Shown one piece after another: positions 33,001 through 45,134 of a DNA stretch of 64,000 nt. The notes under the pieces were generated by a model that saw nothing but the letters and a program-made list of their open reading frames with translations, was not told the origin of the DNA and did not search any database. Source of the stretch: Tragulus kanchil. Taxonomy: Eukaryota; Chordata; Mammalia; Artiodactyla; Tragulidae. The stretch is taken from NCBI GenBank assembly GCA_022376925.1, contig JAIOJX010000026.1:255251330-255315329 (forward strand), given 5' to 3'. The stretch's first letter is position 1, and each line of letters begins with the position of its first letter. The position numbers and the translations under genes are program-made.

Positions 33001-35168
33001 TTTTTTTTTTATTCTTTAAAGGTTTTACAGAGTTTTGTTGTTCACAGACATGTATGTTCCCAGATCAGTCATATGCATATCCATGGTCCCCACCCCTCCA
33101 AGTTCCCCCCATCCCACCCCTCCAGACCTTTGTCCCAAGCCATTGTAAGCACTCCTATTCCCTTAGCACAGTGACACTAGCTATCTTTTCCACACATAAC
33201 ACTATAGGTTTCCATGTTACTCCCTCCATGCTTCCCCCTCCCTGTTTCTTCCCCACAATGTCCCTATGTCTATGCTCTGTCTGTTTTTCCATGAGTTCCC
33301 TGCATGTGTTATCAAGACCGTCCTACTAGATTCCATGTATGTGTGTTAGTATGCTATATTTGTCTTTCTCTTCTTGACTTACTTCACTTTTTATGATAGG
33401 TTCTAGAGCCAGCCACTTCATTAGGACTGATTCTTCTGCATTTCTTTTAACAGCTGAGTAGTATTCCATTGTATATATGTACCAGAGCTTCTGTATTCAT
33501 TCATTCGTCGATGGACATCTAGGTTGCTTCCATGTTCTGGCTATTGTATAGAGAGCTGCAATGAACATTGGGGTACAGGTGCTTCTTTCAGTTTTGATTT
33601 CATCAGGATATAGGCCTAATAGTGGGATTGCTGGGTCATAGGGTGCTGCTATTTTTAGTTTTTTAAGAAATTTCCATACTGTCTTCCATAGAGGCTGTAT
33701 CCATTGACATTCCCACCAGCAATGCAAGAGGATTCCCTTTTCTCCGCACCCTCTTCAGCATTTATTGTCTCCAGATTTTTTGATGATGGCCATTCTGACG
33801 GGTGTGAGGTGGTATCTCATTGTAGTTTTAATTTACATTTCTCTAATAATAAGCTAGGTTGAGCATCGTTTCATGTGCTTTTGGGCCATTTGTATGTCCT
33901 CTTTGGAGAGGCGTCTCTTTAGATCTTTTCCCAGGTGCTCTTTCTCTGACATGGTGTTCAGCTATAGTCTAACAGTTGCATATGAACTACCTGAAGAATT
34001 TTAACCATATTTGAATAGTCATTTATTACAATATCCCCTTCCTCACCTATCAAAGAGTCAACCTTCTGCTGAAGTGTGCAAAGCATGGTCTGAACCACGT
34101 TGTGCATCCTTGTGTTCCATATGTATCAAGATATAGGCAGTTAGAATATTTCCACTCTTTCACAAATTCTTTGTAATAAACTTGATTCTTTAAAAAGAAT
34201 TAATTGGATTTTGTTTATAAAAACTCAACACATTTTTTTTTTTTATTCTTTAAAGGTTTTACAGAGTTTTGTTGTTCACAGACATGTATGTTCCCAGATC
34301 AGTCATATGCATATCCATGGTCCCCACCCCTCCAAGTTCCCCCCATCCCACCCCTCCAGACCTTTGTCCCAAGCCATTGTAAGCACTCCTATTCCCTTAG
34401 CACAGTGACACTAGCTATCTTTTCCACACATAACACTATAGGTTTCCATGTTACTCCCTCCATGCTTCCCCCTCCCTATTTCTTCCCCACAATGTCCCTA
34501 TGTCTATGCTCTGTCTGTTTTTCCATGAGTTCCCTGCATGTGTTATCAAGACCGTCCTACTAGATTCCATGTATGTGTGTTAGTATGCTATATTTGTCTT
34601 TCTCTTCTTGACTTACTTCACTTTTTATGATAGGTTCTAGAGCCAGCCACTTCATTAGGACTGATTCTTCTGCATTTCTTTTAACAGCTGAGTAGTATTC
34701 CATTGTATATATGTACCAGAGCTTCTGTATTCATTCATTCGTCGATGGACATCTAGGTTGCTTCCATGTTCTGGCTATTGTATAGAGAGCTGCAATGAAC
34801 ATTGGGGTACAGGTGCTTCTTTCAGTTTTGATTTCATCAGGATATAGGCCTAATAGTGGGATTGCTGGGTCATAGGGTGCTGCTATTTTTAGTTTTTTAA
34901 GAAATTTCCATACTGTCTTCCATAGAGGCTGTATCCATTGACATTCCCACCAGCAATGCAAGAGGATTCCCTTTTCTCCGCACCCTCTTCAGCATTTATT
35001 GTCTCCAGATTTTTTGATGATGGCCATTCTGACGGGTGTGAGGTGGTATCTCATTGTAGTTTTAATTTACATTTCTCTAATAATAAGCTAGGTTGAGCAT
35101 CGTTTCATGTGCTTTTGGGCCATTTGTATGTCCTCTTTGGAGAGGCGTCTCTTTAGATCTTTTTCCCA
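32700..35168 (+). repeat. Direct tandem duplication K, about 1235 bp (32700-33934 / 33935-35168)
   Basis: Offset 1235, then 1234 after a TA-type loss near the start of copy 2 (ctatatgtct versus ctatagtct). One internal substitution, ccctgtttct versus ccctatttct. The longest unit of the series. It repeats the L1 3' end together with its left target flank. Confidence 0.95.
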
Positions 35169-35333
35169 TTTTTTGATTGGGTTGTTCGTTTTCCCTGTGC
35201 TGAGTTGTCTGAGTTGCTTGTAGATTTTGGAGATTAATTCTTTGTCTGTTGTTTCCTTTGCTATGATTTTCTCCCACTCTGTGGGGTGTCTGTTGAGCTT
35301 TTTTGTAATTTCTTTTGCTGTACAAAAGCTTCT
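33001..35333 (-). mobile_element. L1 LINE, 3' half in original orientation, minus
   Basis: Poly-T at 33000-33010 is the reverse of the poly-A tail. The 3' UTR starts 'ggttttacagagttttgttg', followed by the ORF2 C-terminus: minus frame 33497-33727 contains IPLLGLYPDEIK and MFIAALYTIARTWKQPRCPS, and frame 35088-35375 contains [20 protein letters not shown] and [20 protein letters not shown]. 33935-35168 is the second copy from duplication K. At about 35333 the strand switches abruptly to plus-strand ORF2 text: a 5'-inversion junction. Confidence 0.88.
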
Positions 35334-37067
35334 CAATAGATGCAGAAAAAACCTTCGACAAAGTACAACACCCATTTATGATAAAAACTCTTCAGAAAAT
35401 GGGCATAGAAGGAACCTATCTCAACATAGTGAAAGCCATATATGAGAAGCCCACAGCGAACATTATCCTCAATGGTGAAAAACTGAAAGCATTCCCTCTA
35501 AGATCAGGAACAAGACAGGGGTGTCCACTTTCACCACTACTATTCACCATAGTCCTGGAAGTTCTAGCAACGGCAATAAGAGAAGAGAAAGAAATCAAAG
35601 GAATCCAGATTGGAAAGGAAGAAGTCAAGCTCTCTTTTATTGCAGACGACATGATATTATACATAGAAAATCCCAAAGACTCTATTACAAAGCTACTAGA
35701 GCTAATCAACGAATTCAGCAAAGTCGCAGGATACAAAGTCAACACACAAAAGTCACTGGCATTCCTATACACAAACAATGAAAAATCAGAAAACAAAATC
35801 AAAGAGGCAGTCCCCTTCACCATTGCAACCAAAAGAATCAAATATCTAGGAATAAACCTGCCCAAAGAAACAAAAGAACTGTACACAGAAAATTACAAGA
35901 CACTCATGAAAGAAATTAAAGAAGACTTAAACAGATGGAGAGATATTCCATGTTCCTGGGTCGGAAGAATCAATATTGTGAAAATGACATACTGTCTTCC
36001 ATAGAGGCTGTATCCATTGACATTCCCACCAGCAATGCAAGAGGATTCCCTTTTCTCCGCACCCTCTTCAGCATTTATTGTCTCCAGATTTTTTGATGAT
36101 GGCCATTCTGACGGGTGTGAGGTGGTATCTCATTGTAGTTTTAATTTACATTTCTCTAATAATAAGCTAGGTTGAGCATCGTTTCATGTGCTTTTGGGCC
36201 ATTTGTATGTCCTCTTTGGAGAGGCGTCTCTTTAGATCTTTTTCCCATTTTTTGATTGGGTTGTTCGTTTTCCCTGTGCTGAGTTGTCTGAGTTGCTTGT
36301 AGATTTTGGAGATTAATTCTTTGTCTGTTGTTTCCTTTGCTATGATTTTCTCCCACTCTGTGGGGTGTCTGTTGAGCTTTTTTGTAATTTCTTTTGCTGT
36401 ACAAAAGCTTCTCAATAGATGCAGAAAAAACCTTCGACAAAGTACAACACCCATTTATGATAAAAACTCTTCAGAAAATGGGCATAGAAGGAACCTATCT
36501 CAACATAGTGAAAGCCATATATGAGAAGCCCACAGCGAACATTATCCTCAATGGTGAAAAACTGAAAGCATTCCCTCTAAGATCAGGAACAAGACAGGGG
36601 TGTCCACTTTCACCACTACTATTCACCATAGTCCTGGAAGTTCTAGCAACGGCAATAAGAGAAGAGAAAGAAATCAAAGGAATCCAGATTGGAAAGGAAG
36701 AAGTCAAGCTCTCTTTTATTGCAGACGACATGATATTATACATAGAAAATCCCAAAGACTCTATTACAAAGCTACTAGAGCTAATCAACGAATTCAGCAA
36801 AGTCGCAGGATACAAAGTCAACACACAAAAGTCACTGGCATTCCTATACACAAACAATGAAAAATCAGAAAACAAAATCAAAGAGGCAGTCCCCTTCACC
36901 ATTGCAACCAAAAGAATCAAATATCTAGGAATAAACCTGCCCAAAGAAACAAAAGAACTGTACACAGAAAATTACAAGACACTCATGAAAGAAATTAAAG
37001 AAGACTTAAACAGATGGAGAGATATTCCATGTTCCTGGGTCGGAAGAATCAATATTGTGAAAATGAC
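34909..37067 (+). repeat. Direct tandem duplication L, 1079 bp (34909-35987 / 35988-37067)
   Basis: Offset 1079 with catact shared at the junction. It repeats the L1 strand-switch point, so the inversion junction appears at about 35333 and again at about 36412. Only copy 2 continues into the rest of the ORF2 segment. Confidence 0.95.
35334..35987 (+). pseudogene. L1 ORF2 RT segment (duplicate copy 1)
   Basis: First copy of the inverted ORF2 segment, open from 35315 to about 36004, cut short by the duplication junction at 35988. Same RQGCPLSP and IADD motifs as the longer copy at 36413. Likely redundant rather than a separate element. Confidence 0.85.
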
Positions 37068-37675
37068 CATACTACCAAATGTCATCTACAGATTCAATGC
37101 AATACCTATTCAACTACCATTGACATTTTTCACAGAACTAGATCAAAGAATAACACAGTTCATACGGAAACACAAAAGACCTCGAATAGCCAAAGCAATC
37201 CTGAGAAAGAAAAACGGAGCTGGAGGGATCAGCCTCCCTAACTTCAGACTCGACTACAAAGTAACAGTCATCAAGACAGTATGGTACTGGCACAAAAACA
37301 GAACTACAGACCAATGGAACAAGATAGAGAACCCAGAGACAAACCCACGCACCTATGGGTACCTTATTTTTGACAAAGGAGGAGAAACTATAAAATGGGA
37401 CAAAGACAGCCTCTTCAACAAGTGGTGCTGGGAGAATTGGACAGCTACATGCAAAAAAATGAAGTTGGAACATTCCCTGACACCATACACTAAGATCAAC
37501 TCAAAATGGATTAAAGACCTAAATGTAACACCAGAAACCATCAAACTCTTAGAGGAGAATATAGGCAAAACACTCAAGGACATGAATCAAAGCAAGATCT
37601 TCTCTGACCCACCAACTAAAATTGCAGTAGTGAAAAGAAAAATGAACATGTGGGACCTCATAAAACAAAATTTTT
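36413..37675 (+). pseudogene. L1 ORF2 reverse-transcriptase segment, inverted, long open frame
   Basis: An uninterrupted frame (36394-37752, 452 codons) encodes the RT domain from the [12 protein letters not shown] block onward. RQGCPLSP lies at residues 67-74 and [14 protein letters not shown] around residues 107-120; the catalytic DD pair is kept, but the usual FADD is IADD. It continues through [30 protein letters not shown] and NMWDLIK, where L1 similarity ends. The last codons run through target flank into the SINE, giving a meaningless GFPWWSSG tail. The ORF2 endonuclease is absent, so this is a dead fragment, but open enough to suggest a fairly recent insertion. Confidence 0.9.
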
Positions 37676-37725
37676 TAAAAGAAAAAAGAAATGCTTTCTC
37701 TGAGGAGATAAAACACATTCATGAG

Positions 37726-38085
37726 GGCTTCCCCTGGTGGTCCAGTGGGTAAGGACACCGCCTTGCAGTGCAAGGGGCGCCGGTTCGAGCCCTGGCCTGG
37801 GAAGATCCCACGTGCCGCGGAGCGGCTGGACTGATGTGTCCTATCACCGAGCCAGAGCTCTGGAGCGCATGTGCCCAGAGCTGGTGCTCTGCAATGACAG
37901 ACGCCACCGTGATGGGAGGCCCATAGGAGCCAAAGAACGAAGACGAATGAAAATGGAGAAATGAAAGACCAATAGAAGTGGCCCGCCCACTCCCTTCCCT
38001 CCCCAACCCGACCCCTGCCCAAAGTAAATAAATAAATAAATAAATCTTTAAAACAAACAAACAAACAAAAAAAAACAAAAAAAAA
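37726..38085 (+). mobile_element. Long-form tRNA-Glu SINE, plus
   Basis: Head 'gggcttcccctggtggtcca', A-box region tggtccagtgggtaagg, B-box ggttcgagcc, body 'ggagcgcatgtgcccagagc', extension 'gaccaatagaagtggcccgc' and 'ccctccccaacccgacccct', AAAT units, then an (AAAC)n-rich tail. Imperfect flank match cattcatga/cactcatga. Second copy at 38892-39251. Confidence 0.94.
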
Positions 38086-38243
38086 CCCACACTCATGAAT
38101 ACTGTGAAACAAGCCTATGAATTGTAAACTTGTGAATGATAAACTGACATTAAATAGACATTCAAATATAATGTTATGTATTTGGGAGACCATGTGCACA
38201 AAAAGAAAGATATAAATGTAATGTAATATAGGCTAAATGCCAA

Positions 38244-38860
38244 AATGTCATCTACAGATTCAATGCAATACCTATTCAACTACCATTGACATTTTTCACA
38301 GAACTAGATCAAAGAATAACACAGTTCATACGGAAACACAAAAGACCTCGAATAGCCAAAGCAATCCTGAGAAAGAAAAACGGAGCTGGAGGGATCAGCC
38401 TCCCTAACTTCAGACTCGACTACAAAGTAACAGTCATCAAGACAGTATGGTACTGGCACAAAAACAGAACTACAGACCAATGGAACAAGATAGAGAACCC
38501 AGAGACAAACCCACGCACCTATGGGTACCTTATTTTTGACAAAGGAGGAGAAACTATAAAATGGGACAAAGACAGCCTCTTCAACAAGTGGTGCTGGGAG
38601 AATTGGACAGCTACATGCAAAAAAATGAAGTTGGAACATTCCCTGACACCATACACTAAGATCAACTCAAAATGGATTAAAGACCTAAATGTAACACCAG
38701 AAACCATCAAACTCTTAGAGGAGAATATAGGCAAAACACTCAAGGACATGAATCAAAGCAAGATCTTCTCTGACCCACCAACTAAAATTGCAGTAGTGAA
38801 AAGAAAAATGAACATGTGGGACCTCATAAAACAAAATTTTTTAAAAGAAAAAAGAAATGC
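38244..38860 (+). pseudogene. L1 ORF2 segment, second copy of 37078-37694
   Basis: C-terminal part of the inverted ORF2 frame repeated by duplication M (open frame 38286-38918). Not an independent L1. Confidence 0.88.
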
Positions 38861-38891
38861 TTTCTCTGAGGAGATAAAACACATTCATGAG

Positions 38892-39251
38892 GGCTTCCCC
38901 TGGTGGTCCAGTGGGTAAGGACACCGCCTTGCAGTGCAAGGGGCGCCGGTTCGAGCCCTGGCCTGGGAAGATCCCACGTGCCGCGGAGCGGCTGGACTGA
39001 TGTGTCCTATCACCGAGCCAGAGCTCTGGAGCGCATGTGCCCAGAGCTGGTGCTCTGCAATGACAGACGCCACCGTGATGGGAGGCCCATAGGAGCCAAA
39101 GAACGAAGACGAATGAAAATGGAGAAATGAAAGACCAATAGAAGTGGCCCGCCCACTCCCTTCCCTCCCCAACCCGACCCCTGCCCAAAGTAAATAAATA
39201 AATAAATAAATCTTTAAAACAAACAAACAAACAAAAAAAAACAAAAAAAAA
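38892..39251 (+). mobile_element. Long-form tRNA-Glu SINE, second copy of 37726-38085
   Basis: Identical as far as read, including the irregular (AAAC)n/poly-A tail, which would be unusual for an old biological duplication because such tails change length quickly. Confidence 0.92.
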
Positions 39252-39409
39252 CCCACACTCATGAATACTGTGAAACAAGCCTATGAATTGTAAACTTGTG
39301 AATGATAAACTGACATTAAATAGACATTCAAATATAATGTTATGTATTTGGGAGACCATGTGCACAAAAAGAAAGATATAAATGTAATGTAATATAGGCT
39401 AAATGCCAA

Positions 39410-40299
39410 AATGAGTGAGGTTCATAACACAGCTTTAGAAGAAAGAGGAAATAGTCACCTCGGTATGGGTAATTGAAGAAAATTCCACTTGTAAGACTTA
39501 CATTCTCCCTAAAAAAGCCCAGAAAATACTAAGTAGAGCCTATTGATAGAACACTCTATAAGAAGGTCTTATAAACACTCACTGTAATAAGACACTTTGC
39601 CTTTTTATAAATTAGCATTTTTCAAAGATTCTAAAATATTTTGTGTTGATTAGTAGAAATGTAAAATTATATTATTGAAATATGTAAGAGTAATGAAATA
39701 TTGTACATTTTGTTATGGGATGAAATTTTAAATGTTGAACATATTTTACCCATTTCATTGTGGGAAAGTATTCCTTGTTTGTATTATGGTGAATTTTGTC
39801 CAGTGTGTTGCACCCAAATTATTTGAGTACAAGATAATGAGTGCCTTATGAGAATTAAACCTTAGAATCAACATGTAATACATAGAGATATGAAACATTG
39901 ACTTAAAGAGACCAAATAACTCCCAAATCTAATAAAGCTTATCCAATTATTAACATTGCTAAGAAAGAATATTCAATCAGAAGGAGGAATAGTCAGTATT
40001 GAGTAGAACATGGACCAAAGAAGGTCACTGGGGCAAGTTCTGATAGTACCCACCAATTGCAGTGTAGGGAACTGAATCCTTGACCTATCTAACACCTCAA
40101 ATGACCTATCTAGGTATAGATGGATGTCCTGAAACGATCAAACATTTTACCTTATGACTAAATCATCTAGATTTTATGCTGTTCTTACTAAAACACCTAA
40201 TTACAATTTGACTTTCCATGGTGATGAAATGGAGAGTTACTCCACAGTCATATACACTAAACTAATAAATCTAGGTAAATAAACAAAATTGTATTTTTT
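39410..40299. other. Unique DNA, no gene recognised
   Basis: AT-rich, stop-dense. No repeat or RNA signal recognised. Confidence 0.5.
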
Positions 40300-40840
40300 A
40301 GGGTGGAAATTTAAGTGCCAATACCATGCTGTTTTGAATACTGTAGTTTTGTTGTATAGCCTGAAGTCAGGGAATGTGGTTCTCCCAGCTCTGTTAGTCT
40401 TTCTCAAGATTGTTTTGGCTATTTGGGGTCTTTTGTGTTTCCATACTAACTTTAATATTATTTCTTCCAATTCCATGGAAAATACCATTGATGTTTTGAT
40501 AGGGATTGCTTTAAATTTGTAGATTGCCTTGGGTAGTATGAACATTTAAGCAATGTTCCTCCAGTCTGAGAATATGGTATATCTTTCCATGTATTTTTCT
40601 TCTTTGATTTCTTTCACAAGTGTCTTTTAGTTTTCTGAGTATAGGTCTTTTACCTTCTTATGTAGGTTTATTCTTGGGTATTTTATTCTTTTTGATGTGA
40701 TAGTAAATGGGGGTTGTTTCATTAATTTCCCTTTCTGGCTGTTCATTGTTAGGCGTTATTGAAATAGAACAGATTTCGGTATATAAATTTTGTATCCTTC
40801 AAATTTATTGAATTCATTGATGAGCAATAGAGCTTCTTAA
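40300..40840 (-). mobile_element. L1 ORF2 remnant, minus
   Basis: Minus frame 40237-40545 reads [36 protein letters not shown] and [15 protein letters not shown], the ORF2 region downstream of RT. It continues in degenerate form to the 'ggtattttattctttttgat' block. Truncated at both ends. Confidence 0.85.
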
Positions 40841-41027
40841 TAGACCAATTGCTGCGTTCTACAGTATAGCACTAAAGAGAATAAAAATTCAACATTTTTA
40901 CTGAACATACATTTTGTGACATTTCCTGACATTTGTCATACTTGCCTTAGTTGATTGATCTTTGAAATTGCTCTTCTATTTGCTGTCAGAGTATCAGTTT
41001 TAAAACAACCAAGAGAAAAAGATATAT

Positions 41028-41352
41028 ATATATATATATTTATTAATTTTTTCTATTTTTTTTTGAGGGGGGCGCGGGTTGGGGGTGTGGGTGGGCCACT
41101 TCTACTGGTCTTTCATTTATCTATTTTTCATTCATCTTTGTCCTTTGGCCCGTGTGGGCCTCGCATCGCAGTGGCCTCTGTTGTTGTGGAGCACCGGCTC
41201 TGGGCGCATGCACTCCAGAGCTCCAGCTTGGTAATTGGATGCATCGGTCCTGCCTTTCTGCAGCATGTGGGATCTTCCCAGGCCAGGGATTGAACCGGTG
41301 CCCCTTGCACTGCAAGGCGGTGTCCTTACCCACTGGACCACCAGGGAAGCCC
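41028..41352 (-). mobile_element. Long-form tRNA-Glu SINE, minus, with perfect 15-bp TSD
   Basis: TSD gagaaaaagatatat at 41013-41027 and 41353-41367. Tail poly-T/(AT)n, a modified G-rich extension ('gaggggggcgcgggttgggg'), then 'tgggccacttctactggtct', body 'ggcccgtgtgggcctcgcat', B-box complement 'ggattgaacc', head 'ccaccagggaagccc'. Confidence 0.95.
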
Positions 41353-41367
41353 GAGAAAAAGATATAT

Positions 41368-42464
41368 TTTAAGTGACCTGAAAAATGACAATTGGATTTC
41401 ATTCTTTCACTAATTCCATAAATATTTTCAAGTACATATTAAGTTTAAGGAGCTGTATTAAGTACAATATGAAAATGATCATACATAGATTTTTATCTTA
41501 AGGAACTTAATAATTAAGAAAGAGAGATAAGATAAAGCCATATATAACTCCAGAAGAAAGCACAAATATTTCAGAAAAGTTAGTAAGGATAATTGAAGAT
41601 TAGTTAAAGAGCTTTGAGAGAGCAAGGGAAGACTAAAAAGTTTGTGGTAAGAGAAGGATTCATGGAAGATGTGTGTTATGTTAAACTTTGATGAATTGAT
41701 AGAATTTAGGCCTTGGAGATGAGGGGGGAAAGATATGCATTCTAACAACAATGACAGTACCAGCTGTTAAGCATTTATTATCTTCTAGGTAGGCACTAGT
41801 AAATTAAGCATTTTATATTTTTATATCATCTAATCCTCTGGGAACACTATGTAGTTAGGTACGATTATTTTCTCCACTTTACTAATAAGGAATCTTAGGG
41901 TCTGATTTTTTGTAAAATGGTATGCTATGATAAATGGCAGCACCAGGATATGAACCAAGATCAGTATGTGGTAGCATGAGCAAAGCTTGAGGCCTAAAGT
42001 ACAGAATGGTCATTGGGAATGGTGAACTATTGAGTTTAGGTATGGTATCATATCATTCATGGAGGGTACTATTAATAACATTGGAAAGGTATGTCAGGAT
42101 CAGACTGCGGAGATCATCAAGTGCTAAACTAGAATATTTGTAGAGAGTTTCTGACTAAGTAATGACACAGTGGTTTCAGATAGGTTGCAAAAAAAAAGAT
42201 AAAAAATGATTGCTGGATTTGGTGACTAAGTTGATCATTAATACATTTAACACATATTCAGTGGTTACATTATGCCAGGATTGTGAGGCAAATGCTGCTG
42301 AAGTTGATTGTCATGAGGGCAGATATGGTCATTATATGTGGGAAAAAGAAAGGAACTGGTCATCTTCTCTTATATATTATCCTTCCTCTCTATGTTTAGC
42401 TTACAAACTTTAAAAATGATCTGTTGACTCTTCTTTTCACTGAACCAATACAAAGTAATGTTAA
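41368..42464. other. Unique DNA with MIR and L2-like remnants
   Basis: 41755-41965 reads as a plus MIR ('taagcatttattatcttcta', 'tggcagcaccaggatatgaa'). 41400-41530 is L2-like. Rest unassigned, no gene. Confidence 0.5.
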
Positions 42465-42785
42465 TAATACTATTATTATTTATTGAGCTTATATTGGATT
42501 GACCAAAAAGTTCATTTGAATTTCTCTCTACCATCTTATGGAAATACTTGAACGAACTTTTTTGTCAATCCTTTACATTGGTAGACTGTGCTGATTGTCT
42601 TATGTATATTCTCTTATTTAGCCTTCAAAACAACTATATGAGATAGATAATGTAATTAAGTGTGATTAAGTATATTTTACAGGTGAAGAAACTGATATGG
42701 GGAATTTAAGCTACTTGCTCATGGTCATTAGCTGGTGAATCTAAAGTTTAATCAATGTTTGTCTGACTTCAAAGCCACTATAGTA
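42465..42785 (+). repeat. MIR SINE split by a mariner-type MITE
   Basis: The MIR core is recognisable on both sides of the MITE: 'attattatttattgagctta' to the left, 'ttctcttatttagccttcaa', 'acaggtgaagaaactgatat' and 'tcatggtcattagctggtga' to the right. Confidence 0.65.
42494..42573 (+). mobile_element. Mariner-type MITE, 80 bp, TA-flanked palindrome
   Basis: Near-perfect inverted repeat: left arm ttggattgaccaaaaagttc, right arm gaacttttttgtcaatcc(tt), with TA immediately outside on both sides (42492-42493 and 42574-42575), as expected for Tc1/mariner insertion. The arms resemble the small mariner-derived elements of ruminants. Confidence 0.88.
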
Positions 42786-44031
42786 TAAAAGTTGTGTTAT
42801 ATGCCTGAATTTTTAAAAAACATATTCTATTTAACTAGGTATGGAGGGTCTACACTGCCATCCTCAGATCTTGAACTCAGTCATTTATATATTACCAGTT
42901 GTTTCATAATCTCATATAGTTTTTGTCTTCATGTTTGATATTATAACAGGCCTATAACTATATGTTTCTTAGGATGACAATAACAAATATTTATTCAGTG
43001 ATTCCTCTGTGTCAAGTGCTGCTTTAACTGCTTCATATGTCTTAATTACATTTAACCCTTACAATACCCACTGTAGGATTATCATCATTTTACATAAAAG
43101 CAAACTGAGACAGACAGACAGTACATAAATACTCCAAGGTTGTAGAACCAGGATTAGAACTTCATAGTTTGCCTCTACTGCTTGTGCTTTTAGCTATGTA
43201 CCTGAATTATTTTGACAAAGGTAGTTTTGAGGCATTTTTTAGTCTTTTTTTTTGCTGTAAATAATATTTATTTTTAATCGATGACCCAGTCTACTTTAGA
43301 ATCAGAAAGGGTAAACATGCTTTCAATTTTTCATAATATTCACTTTAAATACAATTTTAGTATTGCCCAAATTGTATTTTAATGATAGCTAACTCTATCA
43401 GAAAATTCTACTCAGAAGATCATTACTTTATTGATTTTTTTTTAATGGCAAAAGCTTAAGTATCAAACACATTTTTATTTGTTTTTCCACCATTTACTTA
43501 GCGCTAGAATAAGTGGTGCTAGGATAAGCTTTATTTACACACTAAACATTATTTTTAAACATGATATTTTGGGAGACTTTGTGGTTCTCTTGAGTGGTTC
43601 CTTGGTTGAAGGTGTTTCTGCTATTTGAAAGATTTCCTAAGGCTAAAATCTCTTTCTGTTCATATGTTTGTGTGTTTCGTATTTTGTATGAGTAAAATAG
43701 CATTGTGTTGAGTGAATGATCCCCCTTTTCTAGATTAGTTTATTCTACACATGTCACAGAGATATAAAAGACTAATTCACATTTATGATTACATTTATTT
43801 TAAATTAGTCTTTGCCACCTTTTAGTAAGGTGGCATTTGTTGTTTTGCTTTATAATCCTAAGTGTATTCCTTAAGGAACAGTGTTCTATCCTTGTCAATA
43901 GCTTAGAAACTAGAAAGGTTTATTTTTTTCTAGGTTTTTGCTATTGTTGTTGTTAGAAAACTTAAAAAGATAAATCTGGTTTAATTAAATTTACTTTTGT
44001 CTTAATGTATTCCTGGTATTTCTTTATTTTC
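42786..44031. other. Unique DNA with one MIR remnant
   Basis: 42985-43165 matches a plus MIR ('catcattttacataaaagca', 'gtagaaccaggattagaact'). No gene seen in the rest. Confidence 0.5.
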
Positions 44032-44874
44032 ATATTAACTTATCAAGACTACTGTTCTACGTAAAGTCTGTATGATAATGCCTGCTTCTGGGAAGAAAGT
44101 GAGAAAAGAGCATTCTTCTTTTGGAGAACTTAAATGAATATAGCCTTTCTGTAGGGTAATTTAGGAGTTCTTATGTTCATATACTTTGTTCCAGTAACCT
44201 CAAAAGTATTCATTTCCTTTGATCCAGTAAATCTATTTATTGGAGTTTTTCCTAAGGAAATAGAGGAGGTATGTAAGGGTACATCCACAAAGATATTATT
44301 GTGTTATTATGTATAATATTGAAAACTGGAAGGAAAAATGAAATGCCTAAGAATAGGGGATTAGATAAATAAAGTGTGGCATCTCTATTTGATAGACTAT
44401 CATTAAATGTTGTTATAGAAAATAATGACTCAGGGAAATGTTCCTTATATAATACTAGGTAGAGATGAATAGCTTAATATAGTCTTATTTATTAACCAAG
44501 AACTGGAAGTAAAATTTCAGTAATATCTGCACTGATTCTCAGTGCTTCCCATTGTCCTGCCATTTGTAAAAATTTAGATTATACGACAATGATGAGTTAA
44601 GACATATACTAACAAAATGTCCCTGTGCACAAATTCTTTCCATTTCTTCACTAACAATGAAACTGGTGTGAGAGCTAATTTGCCAGAAACAGTCTAGACC
44701 AGTGTTAAGCCCAATGTAAATAGTGTTGAAACAAATAATCATACACACAAATAATAATATGTTAATAAAAAATTATTTTCAAAGTGTAGATAGCCCAATA
44801 GATTTTAATATTTTCATTAAATTAGAGCAGAAATATGAATAAAGCATTAGAGTAAAATATGAGAAGCAATTTTT

Positions 44875-45134
44875 GAAAAAAATTTTAGCCTCTATTTATT
44901 TATTTATTTTTCATCCATCTTTATTCTTTGGCTTGTGTGGGCCTCCGATTACAATGGCCTCTCTTGTTGCAGAGCACTGGCTCTGGGTGCATGTGCTGTA
45001 AAGCGCTGACTCATACTTGGACACACGGGCCCAGCCACTCTGTGGTATGTGGGATCTTACTGGGCCAGGGATCGAACTCCTGCCCATTGCACTGCAAGGC
45101 AGACTGTTTACCCACTGGACCACCAGGGAAGCCC
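44875..45134 (-). mobile_element. tRNA-Glu-derived SINE (short form), minus
   Basis: TSD gagaagcaattttt (44861-44874) and gagatgcaattttt (45135-45148), 13/14 identical. Tail '(ttta)n' with ttcatccatc, body 'ttggcttgtgtgggcctccg', B-box complement 'ggatcgaact', head 'ccaccagggaagccc'. Confidence 0.93.

Larger units (their letters stand above)
30813..33010 (+). repeat. Direct tandem duplication J, about 1104 bp (30813-31916 / 31917-33010)
   Basis: Offset 1104, with single-base gains in copy 2 (agggaaag for aggaaag; cagggaacc for caggaacc; one A in tttaaaaagaatt). Copy 1 ends with about 15 bp of non-matching text (ataaagaggccatc). It overlaps I by 441 bp and K by about 300 bp, giving triplicated stretches. 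Confidence 0.94.
37078..39409 (+). repeat. Direct tandem duplication M, 1166 bp (37078-38243 / 38244-39409)
   Basis: Offset 1166 with no length change noted, including the whole SINE and its A-rich tail. aaaatg is shared at the junction. The duplicated unit ends in unique DNA on the right. Confidence 0.95.

Noticed and set aside
36394..37752. A 452-codon cellular gene
   Set aside because: It is an inverted L1 ORF2 fragment reading on into target DNA and a SINE.
37726..39251. Two independent SINE insertions at 37726 and 38892 (likewise 44875/45997, 17581/18720, 49530/50600, 19753/20877)
   Set aside because: Elements, tails and long unique flanks are repeated together, so the second copies come from the 1.1 kb duplications.
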